Positions 37,743 to 46,809 of a stretch of 64,000 nucleotides of DNA are shown here, one piece after another (position 1 is the stretch's first letter; the number at the start of each line of letters is the position of its first letter). The position numbers and the translations under genes were made by a program. The notes beneath the pieces are model-generated. The model did not search any database, was not told the origin of the DNA, and was given only the letters and a program-made list of their open reading frames with translations. This stretch comes from Polaromonas sp. SP1 (lineage in GTDB: Bacteria; Pseudomonadota; Gammaproteobacteria; Burkholderiales; Burkholderiaceae_C): contig NZ_CP031013.1 in assembly GCF_003711205.1 (NCBI RefSeq), positions 1,054,001-1,118,000 of the forward strand, read 5' to 3'.

Positions 37743-38174
37743 CTAGTTAGCACGGTGACCAAACAACATGGTTGTGATGTCTTGCCGCAGGTTGGCGGGG
37801 AAAACCACAGCTAATTCTTGAGTAATAGAGTCTGTAGAAGCATCTCCAATATCCAGCCTCGCAGGGCTTGCAGTCCAGTCTTCTATCGCCGCCTGAAGAG
37901 TTTCTAAATAAATGCGGCAATCTGCCGCATTTTCTGCCAGTGGCAAATCGCGGTGCAGGATCACGATCTGCTTTTCCTGTACCCACCCGAAGTCCCGCAG
38001 ACAATCAGAAAATGCGTCCCAATTTGATCCAAAGTACTCGGGGAATTGCCCAGCACTTTCGAACGCGGCGAACAAGCTCGCCTTCGAGGAGACACCTTTC
38101 GGAATCTCCAGTAAGTAACTGTCCGCAGGATTGCGGTAGATAAATGTATTTATGAACTCAAAAGATATGTTCAT
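37743..38174 (-). CDS. Barstar-family (RNase inhibitor-like) protein
   Basis: A 143-residue protein. FAAFESAGQFPEYFGSNWDA followed by FSDCLRDFGW is the barstar signature (F-P-x-Y-F-G-x-N-W-D-A-x-x-D-x-L). Barstar proteins inhibit barnase-type RNases and serve as immunity proteins in polymorphic toxin loci. No barnase-like toxin is visible nearby, so it may be an orphan immunity gene or protect against a toxin from another strain. It ends the minus-strand operon that starts at 40868. Confidence 0.85.
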   Translation of the reverse strand: MNISFEFINTFIYRNPADSYLLEIPKGVSSKASLFAAFESAGQFPEYFGSNWDAFSDCLRDFGWVQEKQIVILHRDLPLAENAADCRIYLETLQAAIEDWTASPARLDIGDASTDSITQELAVVFPANLRQDITTMLFGHRAN

Positions 38175-38189
38175 CACGATGAGCTGCGC

Positions 38190-38861
38190 TCAGATGCCCT
38201 TGGCGAGCAACATTTGAACGCCTTCCGTTTCTGCTTGGCCGAATTTGACGATCCAAGCTTGCTCCGCATTCTCCACCGCGCGCGGTGAGGAGCCCGGCTG
38301 AAACTGAAGTCCGACTTTTGCATGGTCCCACAACACACCTTTTAGGTAGGCTGCTTCCCTCTCGATCCGACTCCTGGCGGTAGCAAGGCGCGACTTTTGG
38401 CTAAGAACGTCGGCCTCGTTGAACGGGTTGATCGCATGAAGGTGCTGCCCAGCCACGTCATGGATTTCCAGGAACCGGTCTAATAAGGCCACCTCGGATC
38501 CATGTTCAAAATGCTTAGTCCCATCCGCTTGAGGCACCATGACTCCCAATGACTTCGGCAAAAAATGTGGATTGACTAGAGCTAGGTGTTTCAACACCTT
38601 GGCTGGCTTGCTGTCAACGCGGTAGTCGGCATTCTTGTCTTGCTCTTGACGCAGGGCGGCATAACGCTCTTCATCGGCAGCGATCGCCGAGTACGCCACC
38701 AGTTCGACTATCTGACGCAGTTGCAGCCACATGAACTCATCGTCCAGCTCTGATGTCAGCGTCCTCGGCTTTTTTGCACCCAGTATCCGGTCAATTGACT
38801 TGAAGCGGCGCTTCACCTCGATCATGTGATCTCGGTATAGATGGGGCGAGACGAGATCCAT
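38190..38861 (-). CDS. Hypothetical protein
   Basis: A 223-residue, mostly helical soluble protein (ELDDEFMWLQLRQIVELVAY; SRLATARSRIEREAAYLKGV). No catalytic motif recognised. It lies 15 bp downstream of the lipoprotein gene and 15 bp upstream of the barstar-like gene in the toxin-like operon. Confidence 0.65.
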   Translation of the reverse strand: MDLVSPHLYRDHMIEVKRRFKSIDRILGAKKPRTLTSELDDEFMWLQLRQIVELVAYSAIAADEERYAALRQEQDKNADYRVDSKPAKVLKHLALVNPHFLPKSLGVMVPQADGTKHFEHGSEVALLDRFLEIHDVAGQHLHAINPFNEADVLSQKSRLATARSRIEREAAYLKGVLWDHAKVGLQFQPGSSPRAVENAEQAWIVKFGQAETEGVQMLLAKGI

Positions 38862-38876
38862 GCATCACTTCGGAGG

Positions 38877-39272
38877 CTATTGATCGCCACACACGTTAGG
38901 CTTTGCATCAGCAGGACGTACAACGCAACTCCATTTCACCTGCCCTTGATCAACGCGTGGTTCCTGAAGGACAGTAACTGAATATTCCTTGCTATGGATG
39001 ATGATTGCTCCGCCCGCAGTTACCCAGCCAAACTCAAATTTCACTGGATTCAATCCAGGAGGTGGTGGTAACTGCAACTCCCCAGCCAGCGGAACTGGTT
39101 TCCCAGGATTCGCCAGAAGTGATTTGGCGATTTCGAGTTTCAACCTACCCGTATGTCCGACCGCAATTCCCACATATGAGCGCGGAGTAATTTCATCCAC
39201 GTGATTGCAGCCTGCTAAAAATAGCACGCAAAGTGGCATGAACCACGATTTGGTTAACGAGTGCATGTGCAT
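38877..39272 (-). CDS. Small lipoprotein, possible immunity protein
   Basis: A 131-residue protein with a lipobox (LCVLFLAGC), so anchored on the periplasmic side. The C-terminal part ([20 protein letters not shown], then [11 protein letters not shown] and NVCGD) resembles the C-terminal beta sheet and disulfide loop of type IV pilins, although the pilin N-terminal helix is missing. It overlaps the 3' end of the mini-RHS peptidase gene by 19 bp, the position expected of an immunity gene for a periplasm-active toxin. This role is inference. Confidence 0.65.
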   Translation of the reverse strand: MHMHSLTKSWFMPLCVLFLAGCNHVDEITPRSYVGIAVGHTGRLKLEIAKSLLANPGKPVPLAGELQLPPPPGLNPVKFEFGWVTAGGAIIIHSKEYSVTVLQEPRVDQGQVKWSCVVRPADAKPNVCGDQ

Positions 39273-39841
39273 CCCGAATCTCCTTCATTTAAGGATTTTC
39301 GATATTGTTCAAGTAATTGGGGGGTAATCATCGCCTCCGCTTTGGCATCCAGCCGGCGATGAAAAACGCCTATTGGATTACCCATACGAAATTGATTGCT
39401 TAGTATGAAGCTGCCAGGACCTTCATTGACGTGGAGCATCTCGTGCGCGAGAGTTTGAAGAAAGCGATCGCGCAAGAACTCATCCACCTTCGTTGAACTG
39501 TCGCCGTAAAGCCCGGAATTTAGTTGTATGTTGTTCATCCAGTCCGTGCTTCCAGCTCCCTTTTCACCGAGTGCAACCATGCTGACAGATCGAGGATCTT
39601 TTTTAAAGTCGGCGGGGTTGCTGCACTTGAAGGTTGCTATTGCTTTCCTTATCTCTTCAGCAGTGGCTAGGCCAAGTGGATCGGTAAAACTCACGGGGTT
39701 GCCGTCTACGTAGCTGTATAGATTCATTCCGCCATTTAAGCCGATGGGGTCAGCTTGCATGTACCTTGCAAAGGCATTGCTGCCAAAACCTGCGATTGCG
39801 ACGGCCACAATACAAGTCTTCATCAGTCTGAAAATACTCAT
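39254..39841 (-). CDS. Secreted mini-RHS protein with zinc-metallopeptidase toxin domain
   Basis: A 195-residue protein. A Sec signal peptide (residues 1-25, ending SNAFA) is followed directly by the RHS core terminus ([20 protein letters not shown] then [13 protein letters not shown], residues 26-59), the conserved hyper-variable boundary of RHS toxins. The remaining 135 residues contain H133-E-M-L-H137 in [11 protein letters not shown] (HExxH zinc motif) and a possible third ligand in [10 protein letters not shown]. The RHS barrel itself is absent. AAGGAGAGG precedes the ATG at 39841. A full RHS protein is thousands of residues, so this is either a decayed tip that gained a signal peptide or a true minimal secreted toxin. 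Confidence 0.78.
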   Translation of the reverse strand: MSIFRLMKTCIVAVAIAGFGSNAFARYMQADPIGLNGGMNLYSYVDGNPVSFTDPLGLATAEEIRKAIATFKCSNPADFKKDPRSVSMVALGEKGAGSTDWMNNIQLNSGLYGDSSTKVDEFLRDRFLQTLAHEMLHVNEGPGSFILSNQFRMGNPIGVFHRRLDAKAEAMITPQLLEQYRKSLNEGDSGCTCTR

Positions 39842-39854
39842 TTGATTCCTCTCC

Positions 39855-40868
39855 TTAGTTCGGTCTGACATTCTTAATAGTTCGCATGTACCGCGCGTCG
39901 GCCCCAGCGTCAGGCTGACGCCAACCCAATTCTTCGGCCCTGGCATACCAGGCATTATTGTTTCGGCTGAGCTCATCAAACCGTGGGCGGTCCTCAGCCG
40001 GGATACCTCTGGGTGACGGGTACTTTGAAAGGAAATCCCGCTTCAAAATCAGAAAATATGCATAACCCTTGTTAAGCATAGCGTCGGCGTTCTTGGGGTA
40101 GTATTCCAGCGCCAAATCCGACAAGGCAATAATTCGCTCAGCATTGCCCTGCTGTTTGTGATGCTCTATGAGCGGGTCCATCAGGACCGTCACGATTGCT
40201 TCTTTTTTGCTGAAGCCGCGCATATAAATGCCATGCTTGAGCGCTTGCGGCGTCATGGGAGTATCCCGCTGGTAACTCTCGTCAGCCCTTTCGTTGCCGC
40301 CCGACGTGGTTTCAAGGTTGTAGCTTCTGCCCGTCTCGTCCCTGTATTTCACAAAGACGTGTCCGGGCGCCTCCGCGAAAGTTGCATCCAACCCCAGCTT
40401 CTGAGCTAGCAATACAAACAGCGTAGGCATGGAAACGCAGTTGCCTTTTTTCGTGGCCAAGTAAGTTGGCAGGAGTTTGTTGCTGACCTTTTGCCCCAGT
40501 GGATCCGTCAGATCGTATTGGAAGGGTTGTTTGTTGTTCCAGTTGCCGGCGTCATACAGGTATGACCGCAGCATGGAGGCCGTTCTTAAGCTGGTTGGGT
40601 TGGCGCCGGCCGAGATCCGAACGGCGGAAGCCATGGCATCAAGCTTCTGAAGATTGCTCTCAATATCGATGCTGGGATCGATCATGCGGTCAATGGTCAG
40701 CTTCGCACGAGCCAGGTCAATCTCCACGTCTGACTTTTGCAGCATAGCCCGCAGCGTCTGGACTTCGGGGTCAATCCGTTGTGCTTGGGCGGTACCGTGA
40801 GCCAACGATGCCAATAGCAACATGCGGCCCCACATAAAAGCGGCAGCAAACAAACGATAGGGCCGCAT
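39855..40868 (-). CDS. Secreted transglutaminase-like (SirB1-type) protein
   Basis: A 337-residue protein with an N-terminal signal peptide (ending HGTAQAQ). The papain-like transglutaminase triad is visible: Cys in [20 protein letters not shown], His in [10 protein letters not shown] and the acidic position in [13 protein letters not shown]-like C-terminal segment ([20 protein letters not shown]) follows. This resembles SirB1/transglutaminase-like proteins with a TPR tail. It is the first gene of the operon and ends 13 bp before the mini-RHS peptidase. Confidence 0.82.
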   Translation of the reverse strand: MRPYRLFAAAFMWGRMLLLASLAHGTAQAQRIDPEVQTLRAMLQKSDVEIDLARAKLTIDRMIDPSIDIESNLQKLDAMASAVRISAGANPTSLRTASMLRSYLYDAGNWNNKQPFQYDLTDPLGQKVSNKLLPTYLATKKGNCVSMPTLFVLLAQKLGLDATFAEAPGHVFVKYRDETGRSYNLETTSGGNERADESYQRDTPMTPQALKHGIYMRGFSKKEAIVTVLMDPLIEHHKQQGNAERIIALSDLALEYYPKNADAMLNKGYAYFLILKRDFLSKYPSPRGIPAEDRPRFDELSRNNNAWYARAEELGWRQPDAGADARYMRTIKNVRPN

Positions 40869-40888
40869 GTTTGGTTTAGATTCGAAGG

Positions 40889-41374
40889 GTGATTGTCATG
40901 GTCAACGGCTTCGATCCTAACAAGGATTTCATCCTACATAGGGAGCGGCACGGCAGCCGAGGATGGCAAAACCCAGCGATAGCGCCGAATGTGAATATTC
41001 ACCAAAATGCAAAGATGCAACTAATTTGCGATGACTACTCAATCCACGCAAGATACTTCCTACATGGATGGATACAGCGCCCGACAACGGCCCTCCTAAT
41101 GCGACCGGGACAAACTTTTAATGGGGATCTCGAGGGTCTCGCTGCGGCGTTCATCGACAAGTTCGGTCTCAAGTTCAAAAGACAGGCCAAACCCCAGCTC
41201 ACCTTTGATGCACTGACTGGTTTTAGTTGTCGCTGTTCAAATGGAAAACGACGCCGGCGTGATTCACCCAGGACTCATGGCCGGATCCGGCGTCTACCAA
41301 TCGAACCGCTGGGAAAGCGCTCGCGGATGGAGCGCGCATTGCCGATGGCAAGCGTTTTATCTGCGGGTTGGTAG
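40889..41374 (+). CDS. Doubtful open frame, possible gene remnant
   Basis: A 161-residue open frame in an otherwise gene-poor 400 bp. The first 110 residues look protein-like (LEGLAAAFIDKFGLKFKRQA), but the last 50 are Arg-rich and overlap the antisense nuclease-like gene by 100 bp. There is no recognised domain. It may be the start of a truncated gene. Confidence 0.25.
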   Translation: MIVMVNGFDPNKDFILHRERHGSRGWQNPAIAPNVNIHQNAKMQLICDDYSIHARYFLHGWIQRPTTALLMRPGQTFNGDLEGLAAAFIDKFGLKFKRQAKPQLTFDALTGFSCRCSNGKRRRRDSPRTHGRIRRLPIEPLGKRSRMERALPMASVLSAGW

Positions 41375-41820
41375 ACGTCTAAGTGCATCACGAGATCGAG
41401 CGAGTCGGACAGATTCTGTACTGTCGCCGGCAGATATGTCTGGCGGCCTAAAAGGCCAGGTTTGTGGTTGAGCAGGACCACCCGATGGGTCAGTTGTTTG
41501 AAAGCAATCAACTTTCGGATTGATTTCAATTTCGGCATAGACCAACTATCGATTTCCACGCCGATCAGCTGGCCCTTACCGGCAGCCATCAAGTCAATAC
41601 GCCCGCCGCCCTTGCCTTGGGTTTCATCATTGTTGATACGGTGGTAGCCTGGTACGCGCATCTCGAGCCGCACTGAAAAACCAAGGCGCTCCAGCAACAC
41701 CGCAAGCTCCACCTGAGCGACGGCACCCAGAGAACAGAACTGGTGCTTGTGCAATACATCCAGAAGCTCCGTGCTGAGCGATCGAACACTGGATTGATCG
41801 GCCATGCGAGCATTTACCAT
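41275..41820 (-). CDS. Possible PD-(D/E)XK-like DNA-binding or nuclease protein
   Basis: A 181-residue protein starting MVNARMADQSSVRSLSTELL. The core GKGGGRIDLMAAGKGQLIGV followed by EIDSWSMPKLKSIRKLIAFK has the spacing of a restriction-endonuclease-like fold (Asp in RIDL, then Glu in GVEIDS), but the final Lys is displaced, so activity is uncertain. No operon partner is clear. Confidence 0.5.
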   Translation of the reverse strand: MVNARMADQSSVRSLSTELLDVLHKHQFCSLGAVAQVELAVLLERLGFSVRLEMRVPGYHRINNDETQGKGGGRIDLMAAGKGQLIGVEIDSWSMPKLKSIRKLIAFKQLTHRVVLLNHKPGLLGRQTYLPATVQNLSDSLDLVMHLDVYQPADKTLAIGNARSIRERFPSGSIGRRRIRP

Positions 41821-41941
41821 CTGCGCCAATGGAATGTAAATTCAACAATAAAACTTATCACTGCCACAAGGAGTTCGGTGGGTTCAGGGCAAGAAGTCTA
41901 GCGGCTTCTTACAGTGCCAGCTACTATCTTAGTGATAGTAG

Positions 41942-42670
41942 CTATTCCGAAGCTATGGGGTAGTGTGGCAGCCGCACGAAGATGTGCGACAACAACATCG
42001 TTCCATGTGAGGGAGCGCTGGCCGCTGGTCGGTTGTGCTCGGTGTCGAACTGGGCCACCCCAGGGAACATGCCAGACGGTTCGCGCAGAAGCGCGCCGGA
42101 GGCATCGCCCACCATACGCAAGTCAGCCGTCTCAGCAGTCGATAGAAGTGAACGACGCAAAGTCTGCACGCAAGCGCTCTCATCTCCGATCAACATGCCG
42201 ACCATCAGCGCCAGGGGGAGGCCCTTGGCATACTCGCCATCCACAAAGCGCCGCATCCCATTCTGACCGAGATAAATCTTGCAACTGCCGTTGGTGGCTT
42301 CTAGCTTCTTGAACTCGAATATCAGTTCCACGCGCACAGCTTTCTCGTTCGACTTATAGACCAAGTCCTTGCGAATCCGACTGTGGGCCGTGAGCTCTTC
42401 GTCGATGATCACCGACTCACCAGCAGGCTCTTCGTAACTCCACCAGCCCAGCAGCCGCGCCTTGGATAGCGACACCTTTGGCATATACATCCCGAAGCGC
42501 TCAGTGATGTGATTCTCGCGGCGACCTGAATGGAATGTCTTAGGAGCCCGGACCGACAAATCATTCCAGGTGTCGTAGACGAACTTGGCTGCTCGCCGAG
42601 CCTCGTCCACGGGAAAAGCCTGGAGCCACTGATCGCGGGATGTCCGTAGCGACGTCGGGACTTTGCTCAC
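41942..42670 (-). CDS. Putative PD-(D/E)XK restriction nuclease partner
   Basis: A 242-residue protein whose GTG start (42670) overlaps the methyltransferase stop by 4 bp (GTGA), so the two are coupled. The segment RIRKDLVYKSNEKAVRVELI followed by FEFKKL contains D102, E119 and K121 in the order and spacing of the PD-(D/E)XK nuclease core (D...ExK). The remainder is unfamiliar. Together with the methyltransferase it forms a likely two-gene restriction-modification unit. Confidence 0.65.
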   Translation of the reverse strand: MSKVPTSLRTSRDQWLQAFPVDEARRAAKFVYDTWNDLSVRAPKTFHSGRRENHITERFGMYMPKVSLSKARLLGWWSYEEPAGESVIIDEELTAHSRIRKDLVYKSNEKAVRVELIFEFKKLEATNGSCKIYLGQNGMRRFVDGEYAKGLPLALMVGMLIGDESACVQTLRRSLLSTAETADLRMVGDASGALLREPSGMFPGVAQFDTEHNRPAASAPSHGTMLLSHIFVRLPHYPIASE

Positions 42671-45600
42671 TGCGCCGCCTGTTCCTGCACGAAACGTACC
42701 ACCCGCTCTGCGTCCCGGAATGCCTCGGCCTGTAGCCACAACCGTCGAGCCATTGGCTTGACCAGATACAGCGAATCTCCGTGGCGCACAACGATGTCGG
42801 CTGCCAAATACACGTTGTCGCGCACTTTCACCGGTAGCACACCTTTGTGCTGCAGTGTTTTTACTAGCGTCGCAACGGCCTGGTCCGCGACCTCGGGACG
42901 CATAGCAGCTTTTGAGGATTTTTCCGCTATGGCATCCAGTCGAAGAATAGCCAGTGCGCCATGGGCTTGCGCCGACCCGATGGTCAGGCTAGCGTCGAAG
43001 CCGCCTGAACCGCCCATCGCGTCGCGCCATTGGCCTAGCTCGGACAGCAAGGCCTTCACATAGAGTTGCAGGTCATGATCGGATGCACGCATCTGCAGCG
43101 GGGTGAGTAGCTTTGTATAAGTAGACGGCTGTAGTCCCGGAACAACCAGTTGGACCATCTCCTGAATCCGCGCAACCTGCGAAGTAGTCAGTCCGAAATA
43201 CTCGCTGATCAGTTTTTCGGCCTGTTTGCGCCAGCCATCGAACACCTCTTCACGCCCGATGATCGGTGACGACTCTAGCGCCTTCACGAACGCGGCCACT
43301 TCGCCCACGATGGCGGCGGCGCGCTGCGGGTTGGAATGATCGCGCGGATGCACGAACGGCAGTCGCTTGACGTTGAGCAGACTTACCCTTTCACGCTCAA
43401 AACTGATTTGATAGGCAGTCAGGAGAAGGAGATATCGGACCAGGTCAGAATGCAAATAGACGGACAGGAAGCGCAGCAAGTCCGCTTCCTTTTTGGGTGC
43501 CACGATCGCCGTGGTGCTACTGTTGAAAGAGAATTTCTTGGTGCTGAAGCCGGCGCAAATTCTCCGCTCGGACGTCATCCCATCTTTGAATACGATGCGA
43601 GGACCCTGGAACGCACCAATGATCTTTTCTGATAGCTTGGCCACATGGGTAACCTTGGCGGGAAAGCGCACGAGCACGCCTTCGTCCAAAAGCGGCCCGT
43701 GCAATGCAAATTCGTTGGCGTCTAGATATGGTGCGCTTGCAATCGACTCAACCGATACAGGTTCTGAGACCGCGCTGTCCTTGAGGTGAAAGCCTTTGGT
43801 CATTTGCCATCCAGGCTCATCGACCAAGTCCCCAATCTGTCCCAACATTTCGAGACCAGCGATCGTCGCCTGGTCTTGAGGAGTGCCCCAGTACAGAGTA
43901 GTGAGTACCGAGTTGTCATAGGCGAGAACGGAAGTCTGAACCGTGTGCCGATCCGTTCCGTGCAGAGTTAGCCGACCGAAGGCTAAGCTGACATCAGCTT
44001 TGGGGGTCCAATACTCAAAGGTTTCCGGCGAAGGAATCTCCTCTCTTGGTCGGCGGGGCCTGGCAACCACTACCAAGGTAGGCTGCTTGGCATTCTCGAA
44101 AAGCAGTTTGCGCAAATCTCCGAAGTTGACCGCCGTATCCAGCTCGCAGCGGTCGAGCCATAGCTGCACGAAAGGCTGGCTGGTCTGCGCACCAAAGCTG
44201 CTGACGGGAAGGATGAAGCAGAACCGTCCGCGCACCGGGTCGACCGCATCTATCGCGCGGAGCATATAGGCGAGACAGACCTGCCTGCGCGGGATCTTAA
44301 AGCCTTGGTCAGCCGCCCATCTATCGGAGGAAAGAAGCTCTTTGCCTTTAGGCTCCAACCACGGCGGATTGGAGATCAACAAGGTGAAATTGCCACGCTT
44401 GACCAGCGGGTTCTCCCCTGAAAAGAAGTCTCCTTTGGCGCCCCGAATGATGTTCCGCTCATTCAGGGTCGGCAGATGCGCTTTGCCTTGCTCGGTCAGT
44501 TTGAGTAGGTCGGCTGGTTGGAGATTTTCCAGTACGCAAAGATAAAGACTGAAGGCCGTAACTCTGCATGCGGATTCGTTGATGTCCGACCCAAAGATAT
44601 TCTGTTCGAGTAATTGGATGCGTTCAGTAAATGTCCACTGCTTGCCCGCCTTGGCCTCGCCGTAGGCCAACATTCGGCGATAGGCCGTTGTGAGCAAAAT
44701 TCCGGAACCACACGCCCCATCCAGCACGCGCTCTGCGAGGATGTCTTCCGAGCCGGCGAAGGCTTGATCCACCGTCAATGTCGCTAGGTGGCGCGGCGTG
44801 TAGTAAGCCCCAACGTCACGCTTGTCTTCGGCGAGGAAGGATTCATAGATGCCTGAAATGAGCTCTACCGGAATGAAGCGAAAGTCATAGCGCCAGAAGC
44901 TTCGTTGCCCGTCGGCCATGTCGACATGGTCCAAGAACTCATTGAGGTGCCCGAACGCTACGTCACTGAAATCGCGCCAGACCTGTCGCCCGCCATCAGG
45001 TTCAAGCAGATCACCATTGAAATCTTTCTTGAGGCTTGCCATCAAGGCAATCACGCCTGCTCGGTTAGCCTGAGCCGCCAGTTCGAAGAGACTTCCGACT
45101 TTGCGCTGCTTGCGATAAACGTCGCCAACGATGCCGCGGTGCTCGAGATAGGCAACGAACATCACCTGTGCCATCAGCAACTGAGAGGAGCTTTTGCTCA
45201 AACCCTCCTTTATCAGGGCCTCCACGATGATTCCCAAGTTCGACAACAGCTTGCGGTCAACACGGTTTTCCGGGGCGAACCAGTCAGCGTGCCGACCGAA
45301 CACCTCCCCTGATTGAACGTCAGCCCGCGAAAAAGCGCCGAACGGCTTGGCCTGCTTGAACTCGATCTGCTCGAATGAAGCTTCTGGCAGCGATGTCGGC
45401 GCCGCTAGCGCGTGTGTGGCGTCGACCACCATCACCATGGACACGAGGTTCTGGTTCCAGGCGCGCTCGCGCACGCTACGCAGCAAGCCTTGATCGTCTA
45501 GAGCGTTGCCGTCACTCTCAAGAAAACAGACGGTCGGCACACCTTCGACATCAAAGACCGCTTTTGCGCGGATTGACCCCTTGGGATCTAGCAGGCTGCG

Positions 45601-45714
45601 GATCTCGGTGCGATAGGGATGGTGGCCAGGCACGGATTCAGCGCGCACATGCAGCGAGCCGGAGGCTTCTGAATAGCCCCAGGCGTCTAGCCACATATCG
45701 AGCACACCTTCCAC
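42667..45714 (-). CDS. Large N6-adenine DNA methyltransferase
   Basis: A 1015-residue protein. SAM-binding motif I is VLDGACGSGILL (about 330-341) and the catalytic motif is NPPW (449-452), placing it among gamma-type N6-adenine methyltransferases of the Eco57I/type IIG and PglX-like group; GAYYTPRHLATLTVDQAFA precedes motif I as in that group. A long C-terminal part (600-1015) probably recognises the target. No nuclease motif is seen at the N-terminus; the nuclease seems to be the separate overlapping gene downstream. The start is GTG 45714 (or ATG 45696). Confidence 0.85.
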   Translation of the reverse strand: MEGVLDMWLDAWGYSEASGSLHVRAESVPGHHPYRTEIRSLLDPKGSIRAKAVFDVEGVPTVCFLESDGNALDDQGLLRSVRERAWNQNLVSMVMVVDATHALAAPTSLPEASFEQIEFKQAKPFGAFSRADVQSGEVFGRHADWFAPENRVDRKLLSNLGIIVEALIKEGLSKSSSQLLMAQVMFVAYLEHRGIVGDVYRKQRKVGSLFELAAQANRAGVIALMASLKKDFNGDLLEPDGGRQVWRDFSDVAFGHLNEFLDHVDMADGQRSFWRYDFRFIPVELISGIYESFLAEDKRDVGAYYTPRHLATLTVDQAFAGSEDILAERVLDGACGSGILLTTAYRRMLAYGEAKAGKQWTFTERIQLLEQNIFGSDINESACRVTAFSLYLCVLENLQPADLLKLTEQGKAHLPTLNERNIIRGAKGDFFSGENPLVKRGNFTLLISNPPWLEPKGKELLSSDRWAADQGFKIPRRQVCLAYMLRAIDAVDPVRGRFCFILPVSSFGAQTSQPFVQLWLDRCELDTAVNFGDLRKLLFENAKQPTLVVVARPRRPREEIPSPETFEYWTPKADVSLAFGRLTLHGTDRHTVQTSVLAYDNSVLTTLYWGTPQDQATIAGLEMLGQIGDLVDEPGWQMTKGFHLKDSAVSEPVSVESIASAPYLDANEFALHGPLLDEGVLVRFPAKVTHVAKLSEKIIGAFQGPRIVFKDGMTSERRICAGFSTKKFSFNSSTTAIVAPKKEADLLRFLSVYLHSDLVRYLLLLTAYQISFERERVSLLNVKRLPFVHPRDHSNPQRAAAIVGEVAAFVKALESSPIIGREEVFDGWRKQAEKLISEYFGLTTSQVARIQEMVQLVVPGLQPSTYTKLLTPLQMRASDHDLQLYVKALLSELGQWRDAMGGSGGFDASLTIGSAQAHGALAILRLDAIAEKSSKAAMRPEVADQAVATLVKTLQHKGVLPVKVRDNVYLAADIVVRHGDSLYLVKPMARRLWLQAEAFRDAERVVRFVQEQAAQ

Positions 45715-45752
45715 GCGGCCGACCTTTCAAGATATTTTGCGTTAGTATAGTC

Positions 45753-45770
45753 TAATGATTGAGAACATTA
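45753..45770. promoter_or_regulatory. Dyad, candidate operator of the methyltransferase/WYL divergent region
   Basis: TAATG and CATTA arms separated by 8 bp, in the 94-bp gap between the divergent methyltransferase and WYL genes. A TATACT -10-like box for the methyltransferase overlaps its edge. WYL regulators of defence loci often bind inverted repeats at such a position. Confidence 0.45.
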
Positions 45771-45808
45771 ATAGCATTGCCATACTCGTCTGAAATGACC
45801 TACTCGTC

Positions 45809-46717
45809 ATGATTGGTACAGATGTCGCTTGGCTCGACGATTTGAGCTTTGCCCAGAAGCAGCGCCTGCAGTTCATCGAGGCTCGGTTAATCTGGGATGG
45901 TTCTGTGCGCCGTGGCCAAGTCTGTGAGGTTTTCGATGTCACGCCCAACCACCTTTCACGTGACTTCAGGCGGTACCGACACCACCACGCCCATTCCTTG
46001 GAATACGACGTAGAGAAAAAGGCCTACACCCGAGGCCGCGACTTCAAGCCATTACTAGCTTCAGGCTCGGCAGAGGAGTATTTGTCACTGCTGCAGGCCT
46101 ACAGCACCAGCAAATCGACTGCAGTAGTTCCCGCACTGGGTCAGGTCACCGCGGCGGAATCCATCATGCAGCCCACAGGCAGCATCGACCCGGAGGTCTT
46201 ACGCTTAATAATGCTGGCGCTGCGCGAAGAATCGGGCCTTGCACTGACATACCAGTCGCTCAACGAACCGAATCCTGTGCCCCGCACCCTTTGGCCGCAC
46301 ACGCTAGTGTTCAATGGCGATCGCTGGCACGCCCGAGCCTTTGACGGCCGCCACAATGAGTTCAGGGATTTCGTACTGGCCAGATGCAGCCAGGCTAAGC
46401 TGGACCCAGTGGTAGCACCCTTAGCAGCCTCCGAAGACAAGGAATGGCACGAGGCGGAGACAGTGGATGTGATCCCTGCGGCGCGCCTATCGGCGAACCA
46501 GAAATCGGTAGTGGCACGGGAATTCGGAATGAAAGCCACCGGCGATGGAGAGTTTGTATGGTCCTCCTCCATCCGCAAGTGCTTGGTGCGCTACTTCCTG
46601 GTCCGCCACAGGCTAGAGGGTGGTGGTTCGACCACAAAGCAGGTGCCAGGGCAACACCCGTACTTAGCATTGAAAGATCCGCAGTTGGCGATTGCCTACA
46701 GGTTCGGCGGAGATTAA
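45809..46717 (+). CDS. WYL-domain transcriptional regulator (CapW/BrxR-like)
   Basis: A 302-residue regulator: N-terminal winged helix (RLIWDGSVRRGQVCEVFDVT, PNHLSRDFRRYRH), central WYL-like ligand domain (LALTYQSLNEPNP...LWPHTLVFNGDRWHARAFDG) and a C-terminal dimer domain. This is the layout of the CapW/BrxR regulators that guard phage-defence loci. It is divergent from the methyltransferase-nuclease pair and most likely represses it. Confidence 0.85.
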   Translation: MIGTDVAWLDDLSFAQKQRLQFIEARLIWDGSVRRGQVCEVFDVTPNHLSRDFRRYRHHHAHSLEYDVEKKAYTRGRDFKPLLASGSAEEYLSLLQAYSTSKSTAVVPALGQVTAAESIMQPTGSIDPEVLRLIMLALREESGLALTYQSLNEPNPVPRTLWPHTLVFNGDRWHARAFDGRHNEFRDFVLARCSQAKLDPVVAPLAASEDKEWHEAETVDVIPAARLSANQKSVVAREFGMKATGDGEFVWSSSIRKCLVRYFLVRHRLEGGGSTTKQVPGQHPYLALKDPQLAIAYRFGGD

Positions 46718-46809
46718 ACAAACTCCTCAATCTCCTGATGCGCCACGGGCTTGTCGGCCAAGCCCAGCCGCATAACCGCGGTTGTGCGGTCTTTTCCGAT
46801 TAAGCAGTA

